Notes: generated by a model from the letters alone, not told the origin. Shown: positions 1-8,495, numbered from the stretch's first letter. The stretch is 55,828 bases of DNA from DASUDX01 sp036275365 (GCA_036275365.1 DASUDX010000097.1:1-55828); one strand, 5' to 3'. Made by a program: numbers and translations.

Positions 1-689
1 GCCATGTTGCAGACGGTCATGCGCCCTTCCATCGACAGCGCCTCGATCGCCTCGCCGGCGAATTCGAGGGTGTAGCCGGTGCCGCCGGCGGTGCCGATGC
101 GGCCGATGATGGCGAGCACGATGTCCTTGGCGGTGACGCCAGGGCCGACGCGGCCGCTGACCGTCACCCGCAGGCTGCGCGATTTGCGCTGCACCAGGGT
201 CTGGGTGGCCAGCACATGCTCGACCTCGCTGGTGCCGATGCCGAAGGCGAGCGCACCGAAGGCGCCGTGGGTGGCGGTGTGGGAGTCGCCGCAGACCACG
301 GTCATGCCCGGCAGGGTAGCGCCCTGCTCCGGACCGATCACATGGACGATGCCCTGGCGGCGATCGCCCATCGGGAAGTAGGTGAGCCCGAACTCGGCGG
401 TGTTGCGGCCGAGCGCCTCGACCTGGGCGCGCGAGATCGGATCGCGGATGCCCTCGCGGCGGTCGGTGGTCGGCACATTGTGATCGGCCACCGCCAGATT
501 GGCGCCCAGCCGCCAGGGCTTGCGGCCCTGCAGGCGCAGGCCGTCGAAGGCCTGCGGGCTGGTCACCTCGTGCACCAGATGGCGGTCGATGTAGAGCAGC
601 TGGGCGCCATCGCCCAGATCGGCCACCACATGGGCGTTCCAGAGCTTGTCGTACAGCGTCAGGGGGGTGGGGGACGGCGCGTCAGTCAT
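1..689 (-). CDS. leuC: 3-isopropylmalate dehydratase large subunit, N-terminal part (runs off window)
   Basis: Large subunit of isopropylmalate isomerase, the aconitase-family [4Fe-4S] enzyme of leucine synthesis that works with LeuD. The reverse-strand frame starts MTDAPSPTPLTLYDKLWNAH and stays open to the window edge (229 full codons of an expected ~470). It carries LeuC hallmarks: VTSPQAFDGLR, the VCGDSHTATHGAFG segment with the first cluster-ligand cysteine, and HVLATQTL. The ATG at 689 has a GGAG ribosome site 7 nt upstream. The C-terminal half, and presumably leuD and leuB, lie outside. A LysR regulator is divergent, a common arrangement for control of leuCDB. Confidence 0.95.
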   Translation of the reverse strand, partial: MTDAPSPTPLTLYDKLWNAHVVADLGDGAQLLYIDRHLVHEVTSPQAFDGLRLQGRKPWRLGANLAVADHNVPTTDRREGIRDPISRAQVEALGRNTAEFGLTYFPMGDRRQGIVHVIGPEQGATLPGMTVVCGDSHTATHGAFGALAFGIGTSEVEHVLATQTLVQRKSRSLRVTVSGRVGPGVTAKDIVLAIIGRIGTAGGTGYTLEFAGEAIEALSMEGRMTVCNM

Positions 690-715
690 CGGCAACTCCG
701 GCAGCGGCGGCGCGC

Positions 716-745
716 ATCGTAGGCAGTGGCGATCAATAACGCCAA
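716..745 (-). promoter_or_regulatory. candidate leuC promoter
   Basis: On the reverse strand TTGGCG (740-745) and TACGAT (716-721) are separated by 18 nt, each matching the sigma-70 consensus at 4 of 6 positions. Transcription would begin near 709, leaving a leader of about 20 nt that holds the GGAG site. The -35 box overlaps a small inverted repeat, AATGA-A-TCATT (744-754). Confidence 0.45.
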
Positions 746-759
746 TGAATCATTTTCAT

Positions 760-775
760 GATCAGCATGCTGATC
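760..775. promoter_or_regulatory. 16-bp perfect palindrome, probable LysR operator
   Basis: GATCAGCATGCTGATC is its own reverse complement. It lies between the divergent leuC and lysR-type genes, centred about 58 nt upstream of the inferred leuC start point, where LysR activators usually bind, and over the -35 zone of the regulator's own promoter, which would give autorepression. The sequence is seen directly; the binding is inferred from position. Confidence 0.6.
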
Positions 776-780
776 TGGAA

Positions 781-786
781 TAGACT
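781..786 (+). promoter_or_regulatory. -10 box of the LysR gene, leaderless layout
   Basis: TAGACT lies exactly 6 nt before the ATG at 793, and no Shine-Dalgarno sequence is present. This would place the transcription start at or next to the A of the start codon. The same hexamer at the same distance precedes thyA. Confidence 0.45.
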
Positions 787-792
787 GTCCGC

Positions 793-1668
793 ATGGATCT
801 GCAGTTGCTCACCGCCTTCGTGCGGGTGGCCGACAGCGCCTCCTTCTCGCGGGCGGCCGAGGCCCTGCATCTGTCGCAGCCGGCGGTGAGCAAGCGGGTG
901 GCGGCGCTGGAACAGGCCATCGGCCAGCCGCTGTTCGACCGCATCGGCCGGCGCATCGGGCTGACCGATGCCGGCCGCGCCCTGCTGCCGCATGCCCGGC
1001 GGGTGCTCGAGGAGCTCGAGGATGGCCGGCGCGCGCTCTCGCAGATCGGCCAGCAGGTGGCCGGCCGGCTGTCGATCGGCACCAGCCACCACATCGGTCT
1101 GCACCGTCTGCCGCCGGTGCTGCGCGCCTACACCCAGCGCTACCCCGAGGTCGATCTCGATCTCCACTTCATGGACTCCGAGGTGGCCTGCGAGGCGGTG
1201 CTGGCCGGCCGGCTGGAACTGGGCATCGTCACCCTGCCCGGCAGCCCCCTGCCCAATCTCGAGCAGCGCCGGGTGTGGACCGACCCGATGGCGGTGGTGG
1301 CCAGTCCCGGCCATGTGCTGGCCGGCCTGCGCCGACCCGGCCTGGCCGATCTCGCCCGCCATCCGGCGGTGCTGCCGGATGCCGCCACCTACACCCATCG
1401 CATCATCACCGCCGCCCTGCAGGCCCATGGGCTGACCCCGCGCATCCGGCTCGCCACCAACTATCTGGAGACGCTGAAGATGCTGGCGGCGATCGGCCTC
1501 GGCTGGAGCGTGCTGCCGCGCTCGATGCTGGATGCCAGCCTGGTGGCACTGCGCCTGCCGGCGCTGTCGCTGCAACGCGAGCTCGGCGCGGTCTGGCATC
1601 GGCGGCGCCAGCTCTCGGCGGCGGCCAGTGCCCTGCTCGCCGAGCTGCCGGAGGCGGATCGGCGCTGA
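793..1668 (+). CDS. LysR-family transcriptional regulator
   Basis: 291 residues, the usual size of the family. Residues 2-60 form the winged helix-turn-helix (FSRAAEALHLSQPAVSKRVA, then LEQAIGQPLFDRIGRRIGLT); residues ~88-290 form the periplasmic-binding-protein-like effector domain (ELGIVTLP, LGWSVLPRSML). It is divergent from leuC with a palindromic operator in the 103-bp gap, so control of leuCDB and of itself is the obvious inference. It could equally sense another branched-chain or acyl metabolite; the ligand cannot be read from sequence. No ribosome site precedes the ATG, which fits a leaderless transcript. Confidence 0.93.
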   Translation: MDLQLLTAFVRVADSASFSRAAEALHLSQPAVSKRVAALEQAIGQPLFDRIGRRIGLTDAGRALLPHARRVLEELEDGRRALSQIGQQVAGRLSIGTSHHIGLHRLPPVLRAYTQRYPEVDLDLHFMDSEVACEAVLAGRLELGIVTLPGSPLPNLEQRRVWTDPMAVVASPGHVLAGLRRPGLADLARHPAVLPDAATYTHRIITAALQAHGLTPRIRLATNYLETLKMLAAIGLGWSVLPRSMLDASLVALRLPALSLQRELGAVWHRRRQLSAAASALLAELPEADRR

Positions 1669-1692
1669 CGGTGCGGCCAGCCGCAAGCGGCC

Positions 1693-2385
1693 TCAGGCGG
1701 CCGGGGGATGGACCCGCCACTCGTTGCGGCTGAATTCCTCGATGCGGTAGCCGAGTCCGCTCAGCAGCTCGCCGCAGCGCCGGTGCTGCGCCTCCCCGTG
1801 CACCGACAGCAGCAGGGCCGGCCGGTCGCGGCGGAGGATCTCGCGAGCGCCCTCCAGGGCCTCGGCCTCGGCGCCCTCCACATCCATCTTGATCAGGGTC
1901 GGTGGGCGCAGGCGACCGCTGGCCACCAGGGCATCGAGCGCGACCACCTCGACCGCCAGCCCGCCCTGCCCGGCAAGCCGGCCCCGGCCGGTGCCCGGAC
2001 CCGGGTCGAAGCGGGCCTGGCCCGCCGCGCGGCCGACACAGGCCGGTACCACCTCCACATTGCGCACCCGGTTGCGGCGAAGATGGGTGCGCAGGAACTT
2101 CAGGTTCAGCGGCAGCGGCTCGAAGGCCGCCACCTGGCCGGCCGGGCCGACCCGGTCCGCCGCCATCACCGTGTAATAGCCCACATGTGCGCCGACGTCG
2201 TACACCACATCCCCCGGCCGGATCAGATCCAGAAAGGTCTGCACCTCATCGGCGCCGTAGGTGCCGCGAATGAAGCGGCTGCCGCTGCTGGCGATCCACC
2301 AGCGCCCGCGCAGCGGCCCGGAGAGCACCGGCAGCTGCAGCCAGGTGAAGGCGGATTTGACGGCATGGCGCAGGGTCGGGGTCAT
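1693..2385 (-). CDS. FkbM-family SAM-dependent methyltransferase
   Basis: 230 residues. The SAM-binding motif I is VVYDVGAHVGYYT (about residues 58-70), followed by the acidic AFEPLPLNL strand and LIKMDVEGAEAEALEG, all typical of FkbM O-methyltransferases, which usually methylate sugars or polyketides. It is convergent with the LysR gene, separated by only 24 bp, and divergent from the flavoprotein gene. Unlike the second FkbM protein of this window (25414-26283) it is not inside the polysaccharide locus, so its substrate is unknown. Family call is firm; function beyond methyl transfer is inference. Confidence 0.85.
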   Translation of the reverse strand: MTPTLRHAVKSAFTWLQLPVLSGPLRGRWWIASSGSRFIRGTYGADEVQTFLDLIRPGDVVYDVGAHVGYYTVMAADRVGPAGQVAAFEPLPLNLKFLRTHLRRNRVRNVEVVPACVGRAAGQARFDPGPGTGRGRLAGQGGLAVEVVALDALVASGRLRPPTLIKMDVEGAEAEALEGAREILRRDRPALLLSVHGEAQHRRCGELLSGLGYRIEEFSRNEWRVHPPAA

Positions 2386-2436
2386 CGGCGGGCTCGCAGG
2401 CCGGGTGGGCGGGGACGCTCGGCCGGGACCGGCGCG

Positions 2437-2453
2437 GCGGCGCCGGGCGCCGC
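2437..2453. repeat. GC hairpin in the divergent gap before the flavoprotein gene
   Basis: A 7-bp perfect inverted repeat (GCGGCGC, 3-nt loop CGG, GCGCCGC) in the 95-bp gap 2386-2480. The gap is almost pure G and C and I see no good promoter boxes in it. At this GC content such a hairpin may be chance. Confidence 0.25.
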
Positions 2454-2480
2454 AGCCGGGGCGGACCGGAGCCAGCGCCG

Positions 2481-3668
2481 ATGAGCGCCGAGGCGGATGT
2501 GCTGATCATTGGCGGCGGTGCCGCCGGTCTGTTCTGCGCCATTGAAGCAGCCCGCCGTGGCCGGCGCGTGACGGTGCTGGAACGGGCCGACCGGGTGGGC
2601 AAGAAGATCCTGATGTCGGGCGGCGGACGCTGCAACTTCACCAACCGCGAGGTCGGACCCCAGCACTATCTCTCCGCCAATCCGCATTTCTGCAAGTCGG
2701 CGCTGGCCCGCTACCGTCCCGAGGCCTTCATCGCCCGGGTCGATGCCCACGGCATCGGCTGGCACGAGAAGGAACTGGGACAGCTGTTCTGCAACGAGTC
2801 GTCCAAGCAGATCGTGCGGATGCTCACCGACGAATGCGCCGAGGCCGGCGTGCGCATCCTCTGCAACTGGAGCGTGGAGAGCCTGACGGCCCTCGAGGGA
2901 GGCTTTGAAGTACGCAGCAGCAGCGCCAGCCTGCGGGCCAGCCGGGTGGTGGTTGCCAGCGGCGGGCTCTCGGTACCCACCCTTGGGGGCAGCGATATCG
3001 GCTACCGGCTGGCCCAGCAGTTCGGTCACCGCCTGCAGCCGCTGCGCGCCGGGCTGGTGCCGCTGACCCTCAGCGGCCGGCCGCTGGAACAGTGGCAGGA
3101 CCTGGCCGGGGTCTCCCTGCCGGTGGAGGCACGCAGCGGGCGCATGGCCTTCCGCAACGCCCTGCTGATCACCCACCGCGGGATCTCCGGACCCGCCGTG
3201 CTGCAGATCTCCAACTACTGGCAGCCGGGCGAGCCGCTGACGCTGCGGCTGTGCCCGGAGCTCGACTGGCCAGCCTGGCTGGCCGAGCAGAAGGCGGCGC
3301 AGGGCGAGCGCGAGCTGCGCAGCCTGCTCGCCGAGGTGCTGCCGCGGCGCTTCGTGCAGCGCTATGCCGAGCTGCATCTGCCCGCCGCCGGCGAGCCGGT
3401 GAAGCGGCTGCAGGGCGCGCGGCTGCAGGAGACGGTGAGCCGTCTGCAGCAGTGGCCGCTGGTGATCAGCGGCACCGAGGGCTATCGCACCGCCGAGGTG
3501 ACGCTGGGCGGCATCGCCACCGACGAGATCTCCTCAACCCATTTCGAGTCGCGCCGGCAGCCCGGCCTGCACTTCATCGGCGAGCTGCTGGATGTCACCG
3601 GCTGGCTCGGCGGCTACAACTTCCAGTGGGCCTGGGCCAGCGCCCATGCCTGCGCCCAGGCGCTCTGA
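2481..3668 (+). CDS. NAD(P)/FAD-dependent flavoprotein, HI0933/YhiN (RdsA) family
   Basis: 395 residues, full length for the family. The N-terminus has the dinucleotide-binding VLIIGGGAAGLFCAIEAA followed by VGKKILMSGGGRCNFTN, the signature of HI0933-like flavoproteins. The C-terminus has GGIATDEI and the closing GELLDVTGWLGGYNFQWAWA, the second FAD contact region. The E. coli member YhiN has been reported as RdsA, a 23S rRNA dihydrouridine synthase; whether this protein shares that activity is inference by homology. A pseudouridine synthase gene follows after 13 nt, giving a pair of likely rRNA-modifying genes. Start chosen at the ATG just before the Rossmann motif, with a GGAG about 10 nt upstream. 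Confidence 0.9.
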   Translation: MSAEADVLIIGGGAAGLFCAIEAARRGRRVTVLERADRVGKKILMSGGGRCNFTNREVGPQHYLSANPHFCKSALARYRPEAFIARVDAHGIGWHEKELGQLFCNESSKQIVRMLTDECAEAGVRILCNWSVESLTALEGGFEVRSSSASLRASRVVVASGGLSVPTLGGSDIGYRLAQQFGHRLQPLRAGLVPLTLSGRPLEQWQDLAGVSLPVEARSGRMAFRNALLITHRGISGPAVLQISNYWQPGEPLTLRLCPELDWPAWLAEQKAAQGERELRSLLAEVLPRRFVQRYAELHLPAAGEPVKRLQGARLQETVSRLQQWPLVISGTEGYRTAEVTLGGIATDEISSTHFESRRQPGLHFIGELLDVTGWLGGYNFQWAWASAHACAQAL

Positions 3669-3674
3669 AATACT
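3669..3674 (+). promoter_or_regulatory. possible -10 box before the pseudouridine synthase gene
   Basis: AATACT (4 of 6 matches to TATAAT) begins right after the stop codon of the flavoprotein gene and ends 7 nt before the ATG at 3682. No ribosome site is present. This fits the leaderless layout seen elsewhere in the window, but the gene may instead be read through from upstream. Confidence 0.3.
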
Positions 3675-3681
3675 CGCGGCC

Positions 3682-4569
3682 ATGCGTCTGAACAAGTTCA
3701 TCGCCGAAACCGGCCGCTGCTCGCGGCGCGAGGCCGATGCCTGGATCGCCGCCGGGCGGGTGCAGGTCAACGGCCGGATCGCCGAGCTGGGCACGCCGGT
3801 GACCCCGCAGGACGAGGTGCGGCTGGACGGCCGCCTGGTCCAGGCCCGCCAGCAGCGCCATGTCTATCTGGCCCTGAACAAGCCGCGCGGCATCACCTGC
3901 ACCACCGAGCGCCATGTGGCCGGCAACATCATCGACTTCATCGGCCATCGCGAGCGGATCTTCCCGATCGGCCGGCTCGACAAGGACTCCGACGGCCTGA
4001 TCCTGCTCACCAGCAACGGCGACATCGTCAACGAGATCCTGCGGGTGGAGAACCACCACGAGAAGGAGTACGAGGTGACGCTGACGCGACCCTTCGACGA
4101 GGCCTTCCTCAGCGCCATGGCCGGCGGGCTCTATCTGCCCGAGCTGGCGGTGCGTACCCGGCCGTGCACGGTGCAGCGGATCAGCCGGCGCAGCTTCCGC
4201 ATCGTCCTCACCCAGGGACTCAACCGCCAGATCCGGCGGATGTGCGAGGTGCTCGGCCACGAGGTGCAGCGCCTGCAGCGCCTGCGCATCATCGGCCTGA
4301 CCCTGGGCGATCTGCGCCTGGGCCAGTGGCGCGAGCTCAGCGAGGCCGAGCTGGCCGCCCTGCTGCCGGATCGTCGCCAGTGGCACCCGGCCCCCTCCGT
4401 CCAACCATCCGCCGGTCGCCCGACCCTGCGTCTGACCCCACCCCCTGCCGGAGTTTCCGATGATGCCGCCGATCTCTCCCCGGCCGCTGTGCGTCCTGCT
4501 CAGCCTGCTGCTGCTCGCCGCCTGCAGCGCCCCGCCCCCGCCCGCCCCCCCTCCTCCCGCCGCCGCTGA
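3682..4569 (+). CDS. rluF: 23S rRNA pseudouridine synthase, RluF type
   Basis: 295 residues. An S4 RNA-binding domain comes first (MRLNKFIAETGRCSRREADA, about 1-50), then the RsuA/RluB/E/F catalytic fold with IGRLDKDSDGLILLTSNG carrying the catalytic Asp, and LNRQIRRMCEVLGHEVQRL. RluF makes the pseudouridine at position 2604 of 23S rRNA in E. coli. The start was set at the ATG opening the S4 domain rather than upstream codons in the same frame. The last ~60 residues are proline-, alanine- and arginine-rich, have no family counterpart I recognise, and overlap the next gene by 110 nt, so the end may be poorly constrained. Confidence 0.88.
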   Translation: MRLNKFIAETGRCSRREADAWIAAGRVQVNGRIAELGTPVTPQDEVRLDGRLVQARQQRHVYLALNKPRGITCTTERHVAGNIIDFIGHRERIFPIGRLDKDSDGLILLTSNGDIVNEILRVENHHEKEYEVTLTRPFDEAFLSAMAGGLYLPELAVRTRPCTVQRISRRSFRIVLTQGLNRQIRRMCEVLGHEVQRLQRLRIIGLTLGDLRLGQWRELSEAELAALLPDRRQWHPAPSVQPSAGRPTLRLTPPPAGVSDDAADLSPAAVRPAQPAAARRLQRPAPARPPSSRRR

Positions 4570-5248
4570 GGCGGCCGGCACCGGCCCGGAATGGCCGGCC
4601 GAGGTGGCGGCCTATCAGGCCGAATACGCACGGGTGCAGGCGGCCAGCGCGCCGGTCTCGCTGGAGCCGCTGTTCGCGGCGGCCGAGGCCGCCCAGGGGG
4701 CGCTGATGAAGATCGAGGGCGAGCAGGCCTGGATCGAGCGCCTCGACGAACCCGCCTATGAGCGGCTGCGGGCCGCGCTGCCCGGGCTGGTGCTGAGCCG
4801 CGGCGTGGAGATCTATGCCCAGCCCGATCCGGATGCCCTGCTGGCCCTGGCCGAGCGTCAGGGGGGCGAGGCCGACCGCGCCTTCTTCCGCCTGCACCGC
4901 GCCTACTGGAGCGCGGATCTGGTGCCGCGCTATGTGCGCCTGCGCGCCGACTACGCCACGCCCTGTCTGGAGTACGGCCAGGGCGAGCTGGTGCGTCTGT
5001 ACCAGACCTGGAGCGACTTCCAGCGGGTGCATCCGCAGGCCTATCCGGCCTTCGCCGGCCAGATCGTCGCCGACATGGAGGAGGCGATCACTCTCGGCAC
5101 CTGCACCTGCAACGATGTGGCCGGCGTGCTCGCCGAGCAGCAGCAGTGGTTGACGGCTCTGCCGGACAGCTCGGTGGCCGAGCGGGTGCGGGCACGGATG
5201 CAGCAGCTGCAGACCGATCCGGACGCCCAGCCAGTGTGGTGCCGCTAG
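4460..5248 (+). CDS. proline-rich lipoprotein of unknown function
   Basis: 262 residues. A type II signal peptide ends in the lipobox LLAAC (cysteine near residue 21), followed by a stretch made almost only of Pro and Ala, probably a spacer from the membrane. The rest is soluble and helix-rich, with later cysteines in TPCLEY and GTCTCND that could form disulfides in the periplasm. I do not recognise a family. The ATG at 4460 has GGAG 6 nt upstream, which supports this start despite the 110-nt overlap with the pseudouridine synthase gene. It ends before a hairpin shared with the convergent lipoprotein gene. Confidence 0.75.
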   Translation: MMPPISPRPLCVLLSLLLLAACSAPPPPAPPPPAAAEAAGTGPEWPAEVAAYQAEYARVQAASAPVSLEPLFAAAEAAQGALMKIEGEQAWIERLDEPAYERLRAALPGLVLSRGVEIYAQPDPDALLALAERQGGEADRAFFRLHRAYWSADLVPRYVRLRADYATPCLEYGQGELVRLYQTWSDFQRVHPQAYPAFAGQIVADMEEAITLGTCTCNDVAGVLAEQQQWLTALPDSSVAERVRARMQQLQTDPDAQPVWCR

Positions 5249-5264
5249 CGCAGCGCCGCCCGGA

Positions 5265-5285
5265 GGCGGGGCCGGCAGCCCCGCC
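5265..5285. terminator. bidirectional hairpin terminator
   Basis: GGCGGGGC (5265-5272), loop CGGCA, GCCCCGCC (5278-5285): a perfect 8-bp GC stem in the 45-bp gap between two convergent genes. There is no clear U-tract on either strand, so it is strong as a stem but only a candidate terminator. Confidence 0.55.
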
Positions 5286-5293
5286 CGCAGTGC

Positions 5294-6649
5294 TCAGCTG
5301 CCGCCGCCAGCGTCCTCTTCCTCGTCCTCCACCGGGACCACGGTGAGGGTGGCGGTATCGCTGACGGTGGGGTTGGTCGCGGTGTTGCCGGCGGTCAGCG
5401 TCACCGTCGCCGCCTCGTTGGTGCGGGAGACGGCGATGCCGGCGTTGAGGCTGACGCCCCCGCTGATGGTCACCTTGGTGGCATCCGAGCTCGACCACAC
5501 CACATGGCGGGTGATGTCCTGGGTGCGCTGGTCGTCATAGGTCCCCACCGCCCGGAACGCCTGGGTGGTGAGCGCATCGATGGTGGCGGTCTCCGGGGTG
5601 ACCGAGATGGCGGTCAGCAGGGGGGCCACCACCGTCAGCGTCTGCGGCGCCGAGGCGACCACGCTGCCCGGCTCGTTCTCTTCCTCGTCCGGCTGGGTGC
5701 CGAACTCCACCTTGAGCTCGGTGCTGCCCGGGGCGATGGCCAGCAGGGTGCCGCTGCCGATGAAGTTGGCGACGGTGGGCGTGGCCGAGCGGAACAGGGT
5801 GCGGGCCTGGCCGGTGAGATTCTGCTCGCTGCCATCGGCGAACCGGGCCACCGCGCGATAGAGCTCGGTGGTGTCGTCCACCAGCTCCCCGCTGAAGCCT
5901 TCCTCGCGACGCAGCTCGAGGGTGTCGATGGCGGCGACCGGCACCGGCACGCTCAGGGTCGGCGTCGGGCAGGCCACATCGAAGCTGGCATTGAGCTGCA
6001 GCGGCTCGGCGCCCGGTGCGACGGCGGTGATGATCGCCGTGTTCTCGTTGAGCGTGGCGACCTCGTCGTTCTCCTCGGCCAGGGCGAAGCTGACATTGGA
6101 GTTGAGCGAGAGCTCGACATCATCGATCTTGCCGGTGACGGTGTAGACCTGCAGCGACTCCGGCGCCAGCGTCTGGTTCTCCGGCAGCAGACGCAGATCG
6201 GTCGGATCTTCCAGGGTCACATCGATCGAGGCGGTCAGACCCAGATACTCGGCGCGGATGGTGGCGGTGCGGGCCACCGGATCGGCCGGCAGGCTGGCGC
6301 CGGCCAGCACCGGGGTGATGGTGCCGTGGACGAAGAACTGGTCGTCGTCGCCGGGGACCGGCTCATCGAAGTTGCTGACCCGGACCACCGCCGGGTTGTC
6401 GCTGCTCCAGCGCGCCCGGTTGCTGTAGTTGCCGAAGCCGCCGTTGGTGAACTGGGCGAGCAGCACCAGGCTGCTGCGGGTGCAGCGGTAGAGGGTGACC
6501 CCTTCGACCACCTCGGTGCCCTGGTTCACCAGCACGATGCGCAGAGACTCGGGCTTGTTGCCGTCCCCGACATTGCTGCAGCCGGCCAGCAGACCCACCG
6601 TGGCGAGGAGGGAGGCCGCAAGCGGCTGACGGAGAGGCGAGAGAATCAT
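5294..6649 (-). CDS. lipoprotein with bacterial Ig-like (Big_2) domain
   Basis: About 451 residues. Signal peptide ending in LLAGCSN (lipobox LAGC). The body is rich in beta-strand, Thr, Val and Asp. The C-terminal ~90 residues (ISVTPETATI, TTQAFRAVGTYDDQRTQDIT, VVWSSSDATKVTIS) match the Big_2 immunoglobulin-like fold of surface adhesins; two or three similar but weaker units precede it. It ends in an acidic EDEEEDAGGGS tail. Likely a surface-attached protein of unknown ligand. I place the start at the ATG at 6649; a GTG at 6658 is also in frame but has GGAG only 2 nt away. Confidence 0.8.
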   Translation of the reverse strand: MILSPLRQPLAASLLATVGLLAGCSNVGDGNKPESLRIVLVNQGTEVVEGVTLYRCTRSSLVLLAQFTNGGFGNYSNRARWSSDNPAVVRVSNFDEPVPGDDDQFFVHGTITPVLAGASLPADPVARTATIRAEYLGLTASIDVTLEDPTDLRLLPENQTLAPESLQVYTVTGKIDDVELSLNSNVSFALAEENDEVATLNENTAIITAVAPGAEPLQLNASFDVACPTPTLSVPVPVAAIDTLELRREEGFSGELVDDTTELYRAVARFADGSEQNLTGQARTLFRSATPTVANFIGSGTLLAIAPGSTELKVEFGTQPDEEENEPGSVVASAPQTLTVVAPLLTAISVTPETATIDALTTQAFRAVGTYDDQRTQDITRHVVWSSSDATKVTISGGVSLNAGIAVSRTNEAATVTLTAGNTATNPTVSDTATLTVVPVEDEEEDAGGGS

Positions 6650-6692
6650 GGACGGCACGGCTCCAGGGAAAACGGAAGACGACGACGGACGC

Positions 6693-8495
6693 TCAGCGCG
6701 CCGGCGCCGCCGCGGGCTCGGTGCCCTTTGAGACGGTGGAACGGATCGACAGTTCCCGCAGCTGGCGCGGCTCGACCTGACCGGGGGCGTTGGTCATCGG
6801 ATCGTGCGCGGTCTGGGTCTTGGGGAAGGCGATCACTTCGCGGATCGACTGCGCCCCGGTCATCAGCATCACCAGCCGATCAAGACCCAGGGCAATGCCA
6901 CCGTGCGGGGGCGCGCCATAGGAGAGCGCCTGCAGCAGGAAGCCGAACTTCTCCTCGGCCTCCTCGGCGCTGATGCCGAGCAGACGGAACACCGCCGACT
7001 GGATGTCGGCGCGGTGGATGCGCACCGAGCCACCGCCGATCTCGATGCCGTTGAGCACCAGGTCGTAGCCCTGGCTCAGCACCGTGCCCGGGTTGGCCTC
7101 GATATCGGCGGCATCGAAGACCTTGGGCGCGGTGAAGGGATGGTGCAGGGCCACCCAGCGGCCGCCCTCGCGTTCGTCGTACTCGAACATCGGCCAGTCG
7201 ACCACCCACAGCGCCTGCCAGCCGGCGGCGGTCAGCCCGATGTCCTGGCCGACCTTCAGCCGCAGGGCCCCGAGGGCATCGCAGACCACGCTGAACTTGT
7301 CGGCCCCGAAGAAGATCAGGTCGCCATCCACCGCACCGGTGCGCTCGAGAATGCCGGCGAGGGCGGCGTCGGAGAGGTTCTTGACGATCGGGCTCTGCAG
7401 GCCCTCGCGGCCCTTGGCACGGTCGTTGACCTTGATCCAGGCCAGCCCCTTGGCGCCGTACTGGGCGACGAAGCCGGTATAGCTGTCGATCTGCCCGCGC
7501 GAGAGCTTCTCGCCGCCGCCGGGGACGCGCAGGGCCGCGACCCGGCACTTGGGATCGCGTGCCGGGTTGGCGAACACCTTGAAGTCGGAATCGGCGACGA
7601 GGTCCTTGATCTCGACCAGCTCCAGCGGGTTGCGCAGGTCGGGCTTGTCCGATCCGTAGCGGCCCATCGCCTCGGCGTAGCTCAGATGCGGCAGGGTGCC
7701 GAACTCCACCCCCATCAGCTCGCGGAACAGCTCGCGGAACAGGCCCTCGATCAGGGCCATGATCTCCTGCATGGTCAGGAACGAGGTCTCGACATCGAGC
7801 TGGGTGAACTCGGGCTGGCGATCGGCGCGCAGGTCCTCGTCACGGAAGCAGCGGGCGATCTGGTAGTAGCGGTCCAGCCCGCCGACCATCAGCAGCTGCT
7901 TGAACAGCTGGGGCGACTGCGGCAGGGCGAAGAAATGCCCCTGGTGGGTGCGGCTGGGCACCAGGTAGTCGCGCGCGCCCTCCGGGGTGGCGCGGGTGAG
8001 GATCGGCGTCTCCACATCGACGAAGCCGTGGGCATCCATATAGGCGCGGATGCGCTTGATCACCTCGTGGCGCAGACGCAGGTTCTTCTGCATCGCCGGC
8101 CGGCGCAGATCGATGTAGCGGTACTTCAGGCGGGTGTCCTCGCCCACCGAGTCGTCGTCGATCTGGAACGGCGGGGTCTCGGCGCGGTTGAGCAGCTCGA
8201 TCTCCTTGCCCAGCAGCTCGATCCTGCCGCTGGCCAGCTGCGCGTTCTCGGTGCCGGCCGGGCGCGGACGCACCCGCCCGGTGATGCGCACCACATATTC
8301 GGAACGCAGGCGGTCGGCCTGCTGGAAGGCCTCGGCGGTGTCCGGATCGAACACGCACTGCAGCAGGCCTTCACGGTCGCGCAGATCGATGAAGATGACG
8401 CCGCCGTGATCGCGGCGACGGTGAACCCAGCCGCAGACGGAAACGGTCTGGCCGGCGAGGGCTTCGGTAACCCCGCCGCAGTAATGAGTGCGCAT
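6693..8495 (-). CDS. aspS: aspartyl-tRNA synthetase
   Basis: About 600 residues, slightly longer than the 590 of E. coli. It begins with the OB-fold anticodon-binding domain (CGWVHRRRDHGGVIFIDLRD), then class II motif 2 (FRDEDLRADRQPEFTQLDVE), a bacterial insertion domain, and motif 3 (GGIALGLDRLVML). It charges tRNA-Asp in the cytosol. The ORF extends upstream through arginine/proline-rich sequence that is not AspRS-like, so the start is one of the paired ATGs at 8495/8498. No ribosome site is visible. It lies 76 bp downstream of the fmdB-like gene on the same strand. Confidence 0.97.
   Translation of the reverse strand: MRTHYCGGVTEALAGQTVSVCGWVHRRRDHGGVIFIDLRDREGLLQCVFDPDTAEAFQQADRLRSEYVVRITGRVRPRPAGTENAQLASGRIELLGKEIELLNRAETPPFQIDDDSVGEDTRLKYRYIDLRRPAMQKNLRLRHEVIKRIRAYMDAHGFVDVETPILTRATPEGARDYLVPSRTHQGHFFALPQSPQLFKQLLMVGGLDRYYQIARCFRDEDLRADRQPEFTQLDVETSFLTMQEIMALIEGLFRELFRELMGVEFGTLPHLSYAEAMGRYGSDKPDLRNPLELVEIKDLVADSDFKVFANPARDPKCRVAALRVPGGGEKLSRGQIDSYTGFVAQYGAKGLAWIKVNDRAKGREGLQSPIVKNLSDAALAGILERTGAVDGDLIFFGADKFSVVCDALGALRLKVGQDIGLTAAGWQALWVVDWPMFEYDEREGGRWVALHHPFTAPKVFDAADIEANPGTVLSQGYDLVLNGIEIGGGSVRIHRADIQSAVFRLLGISAEEAEEKFGFLLQALSYGAPPHGGIALGLDRLVMLMTGAQSIREVIAFPKTQTAHDPMTNAPGQVEPRQLRELSIRSTVSKGTEPAAAPAR

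Noticed and set aside
733..1686. Reverse-strand frame covering the LysR gene and extending into leuC's promoter
   Set aside because: The forward strand encodes a full LysR protein with intact helix-turn-helix, and the frame would run through the palindromic operator.
2437..2453. Hairpin before the flavoprotein gene as a riboswitch or attenuator
   Set aside because: Too short, no alternative structure visible, and such GC stems are common by chance here.
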